DNA of 22,424 bases, from contig CAZMMW010000008.1 in NCBI GenBank assembly GCA_964567515.1, positions 1-22,424 on the forward strand, read 5' to 3'. Origin of the DNA: JBBIVB01 sp964567515 (lineage in GTDB: Bacteria; Patescibacteriota; Patescibacteriia; Veblenbacterales; UBA10138). A program made the translations under genes and the position numbers. Shown here piece after piece: positions 20,577 to 22,424 of the stretch; position 1 is the stretch's first letter; each line of letters opens with the position of its first letter. The notes below the pieces were generated by a model. That model had not been told where the DNA came from. It saw only the letters and a list, made by a program, of their open reading frames with translations, and did no database searches.

Positions 20577-21350
20577 ATGAATGATATTAATCCTCGACCT
20601 TTAATTATTGCTAATTGGAAAATGAATCTGTTAGTGGCAGATACTGTCAAGTTAGTTAAATTATTAGTTAAATCGGCGGCCCATGAGTCGCTGGCAGCGG
20701 AGTTGGTTCTTTGTCCCGCTTTTCCTGCTCTAGCTCACGTTAAAGAACTTATTAAAAAAACTGATATAGCTTTAGGAGCGCAGGATGTGTTTTGGAAAAA
20801 TATGGGACCTTATACAGGTGAGATATCGCCAGCAGTATTGAAAGAACTAGGTGTAACTTATGTATTAGTCGGGCATTCCGAGCGACGTAATTATCTAAAA
20901 GAAACCGAACCAATGATCCATCATAAAGTGTTAACTTGTTTGACAGAAGGTTTAATACCTGTAATATGCGTCGGAGAGACTTTAACCGAACGTCAGCAAG
21001 GCAATAAAGATTTGGTGGTTTGGCAGCAAGTTAAATCGGCTCTAGCTGGAGTGCAGTTGGCAGCTCATCAGCGAGTAATTATTGCTTATGAGCCAGTGTG
21101 GGTGATTGGTTCTGGCCAGGCAGTGAATTATAGTGACGCTGCTCAAGCTGCGCAGGTAATTAAGGAAGCATTATTTGATTTATTATCAACCAAAGCCGTG
21201 ACTGATAATTTTCGAATTATTTATGGTGGCAGCGTAGATTCCAGTAATGCTAGGGATTTTGCCAGAGGGGATATCTTGTCCGGCATTTTGGTTGGAAGCG
21301 CTTCGTTGAGAGTTGCTCAATTGATGAATATTATTAGAACAGTTGGTTAG
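20577..21350 (+). CDS. tpiA: triosephosphate isomerase
   Basis: This 257-residue glycolytic TIM-barrel enzyme interconverts dihydroxyacetone phosphate and glyceraldehyde 3-phosphate in the cytosol. Substrate-binding Asn and Lys are in NWKMN near the start, the catalytic His is in VGHSERR, the catalytic Glu is in YEPVWVIGSGQ (loop 6 follows) and the phosphate-binding GGSV lies near the end. I prefer the ATG at 20577 over the in-frame TTG at 20565. It sits in the scpA-scpB-tpiA-TPR gene run, 5 bp before the last of these. Confidence 0.96.
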   Translation: MNDINPRPLIIANWKMNLLVADTVKLVKLLVKSAAHESLAAELVLCPAFPALAHVKELIKKTDIALGAQDVFWKNMGPYTGEISPAVLKELGVTYVLVGHSERRNYLKETEPMIHHKVLTCLTEGLIPVICVGETLTERQQGNKDLVVWQQVKSALAGVQLAAHQRVIIAYEPVWVIGSGQAVNYSDAAQAAQVIKEALFDLLSTKAVTDNFRIIYGGSVDSSNARDFARGDILSGILVGSASLRVAQLMNIIRTVG

Positions 21351-21355
21351 TAAAT

Positions 21356-22342
21356 ATGATCATTGATATTTTACTGGGATTATTAATATTATTATCAATT
21401 AGTGGCATTATTTGGATGGTGCTTAAAAAATTACCAGTGATAAAATTAATTGACGCTGAACAGGTGGCTAAGGTGAGACAAGATCAAGTTAGATTAAAAG
21501 TTGCTCAAGCAAGATTAAAAAGACAATGGGATTGGTTAAGATCTAAATTCTCTTATTTAACTAAACCACTTGTTGTCAAATTTAGCCATTGGCAGCAAAA
21601 TATACAAAGTAGACTTAAACAAGCAGAAGAAGAGATAAAACAAAAAATAGTGCGGACTAAAACAGAAACGACTTCGGTCGATCAATTATTAGAACAAGCT
21701 AAAATAGCAGCCCAAGCAGAAGATTGGGAAGATACAGAACATCTTTATTTGGAAGCGATCAGACAATCTCCTAGGGAATTACGTGCTTATTATGGTTTGG
21801 GAGAAATGTATTTAACAAAAAATGATTATGAGTCGGCTAGAGAAATCTATAATTATTTAATTCAACATCATCCAACAGTGGCGGATTATTACTTAGGTTT
21901 AGCACAAGCTTATTTAGGCTCGGGTCAGTTAGATAAAGCCAAAGAATCATATCAAAACAGTTTGCTGTGTAAGCCGTCTAATTCCGGTCAGGTTTATTTA
22001 GAATTAGCTCAAGTATGTAAGGATCTTGGCCAAATATCGGAAGCTTGGGAAAACACCAATAAAGCCAGGCAACTAGAGTCTAATAATCCTAGGATCCTTG
22101 ACTTTTTTATTGAAATCAGTATAGTAAACGAGCGTCCAACAGACGCACAAAGTGCTTTAGATGCTCTGCGGCAGGTAAATCCGCAGAATAAAAAGATTTT
22201 TCACTTTGACAAACAAATTATTCAATTAGTAGAAAAACTACGTCCAAAAAAACGTTTATCTAAAGCGCAGTATGCTATGGGGGTTAGATTAGGTAAAAAA
22301 TTAGCGAGCAAAGATAATGGTAATAATGATATAATGGATTGA
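21356..22342 (+). CDS. membrane-anchored TPR protein
   Basis: This protein has 328 residues. One N-terminal transmembrane helix (about 3-23) is followed by a long charged coiled coil (35-105). About five tetratricopeptide repeats follow (roughly 109-290; for example AYYGLGEMYLTKNDYESAREIYNYLI, shown here only as helix pairs with the Tyr-Gly and Ala-Tyr spacing). The C-terminus is basic. TPR proteins are protein-protein scaffolds, and the partner is unknown. It is the last gene of the scpA operon, and the tRNA-Thr gene begins 27 bp after its stop. Confidence 0.8.
   Translation: MIIDILLGLLILLSISGIIWMVLKKLPVIKLIDAEQVAKVRQDQVRLKVAQARLKRQWDWLRSKFSYLTKPLVVKFSHWQQNIQSRLKQAEEEIKQKIVRTKTETTSVDQLLEQAKIAAQAEDWEDTEHLYLEAIRQSPRELRAYYGLGEMYLTKNDYESAREIYNYLIQHHPTVADYYLGLAQAYLGSGQLDKAKESYQNSLLCKPSNSGQVYLELAQVCKDLGQISEAWENTNKARQLESNNPRILDFFIEISIVNERPTDAQSALDALRQVNPQNKKIFHFDKQIIQLVEKLRPKKRLSKAQYAMGVRLGKKLASKDNGNNDIMD
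22330..22335 (+). promoter_or_regulatory. possible -10 box for tRNA-Thr
   Basis: A perfect TATAAT lies within the last codons of the TPR gene, 34 bp before the mature tRNA. No good -35 box is visible, so the call is weak. Confidence 0.3.
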
Positions 22343-22369
22343 ATAGTAAACTAGGAAAATTTTTAGCAT

Positions 22370-22424
22370 GCCGTTGTAGCTCAGTTGGTAGAGCAACTCC
22401 ATGGTAAGGAGTAGGTCCGCGGTT
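22370..22424 (+). tRNA. tRNA-Thr (GGU), 5' part only
   Basis: The 5' acceptor strand GCCGTTG (22370-22376) is followed by a D arm GCTCAGTTGGTAGAGC and an anticodon stem ACTCC/GGAGT around loop ATGGTAA, giving anticodon GGT. The window ends in the T arm, so the 3' part and CCA are not seen. Confidence 0.95.

Noticed and set aside
1..22424. CRISPR array, rRNA genes or transposase genes
   Set aside because: No regularly spaced direct repeats, rRNA-like sequence or transposase motifs were seen on either strand. The only recombinase gene is the serine enzyme at the left end.

Overview
The window looks like chromosomal DNA of a Candidate Phyla Radiation (Patescibacteria) bacterium. This is inferred from AT-rich sequence, short tightly packed genes, several promoters that place transcription starts almost on the start codon, an AspRS without its GAD insertion, a diversity-generating retroelement (DGR), a RuBisCO-like domain and a minor-pseudopilin operon. 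TGA is used as a stop (for example 6218-6220 and 15932-15934), which argues against the lineages that recode TGA as glycine.

The left part (about 60-10,170) is an accessory island next to the 3' half of a tRNA-Asn gene. First comes a serine recombinase gene with a frameshift in an A8 run. Next is a complete DGR (1,550-5,006): a target gene with a 3' variable repeat, a structured non-coding region with the template repeat, an Avd gene on the opposite strand, and a DGR reverse transcriptase. The variable and template repeats are 94 nt each and differ at 16 positions, all at template adenines. A near-identical 22-bp direct repeat flanks the DGR together with a small membrane protein gene, and one copy lies just upstream of the recombinase start. 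Then come a zinc-ribbon protein, a HEPN-motif protein and a 40-residue coupled ORF.

From 6,573 to 10,131 is a restriction-modification cluster: an XRE/C-type regulator overlapping a PD-(D/E)XK endonuclease, a convergent gene that fuses a complete LexA repressor/protease to a beta-class DNA methyltransferase, and a divergent second nuclease-like gene. A 23-bp inverted repeat (21/23 identical) lies on either side of the cluster. The LexA-methyltransferase fusion is the strongest candidate here for a previously undescribed system: a modification enzyme tied to the SOS autocleavage switch.

The right part (10,288-22,424) is mostly housekeeping: a glycosyltransferase; four prepilin-like genes in gspH-I-J-K order; asnS; a stand-alone RuBisCO N-terminal domain gene translationally coupled to aspS; a small winged-helix-like protein; a YbaK/EbsC deacylase; an unrecognised protein; scpA-scpB-tpiA and a membrane-anchored TPR protein in one probable operon; and the 5' part of a tRNA-Thr gene at the edge.
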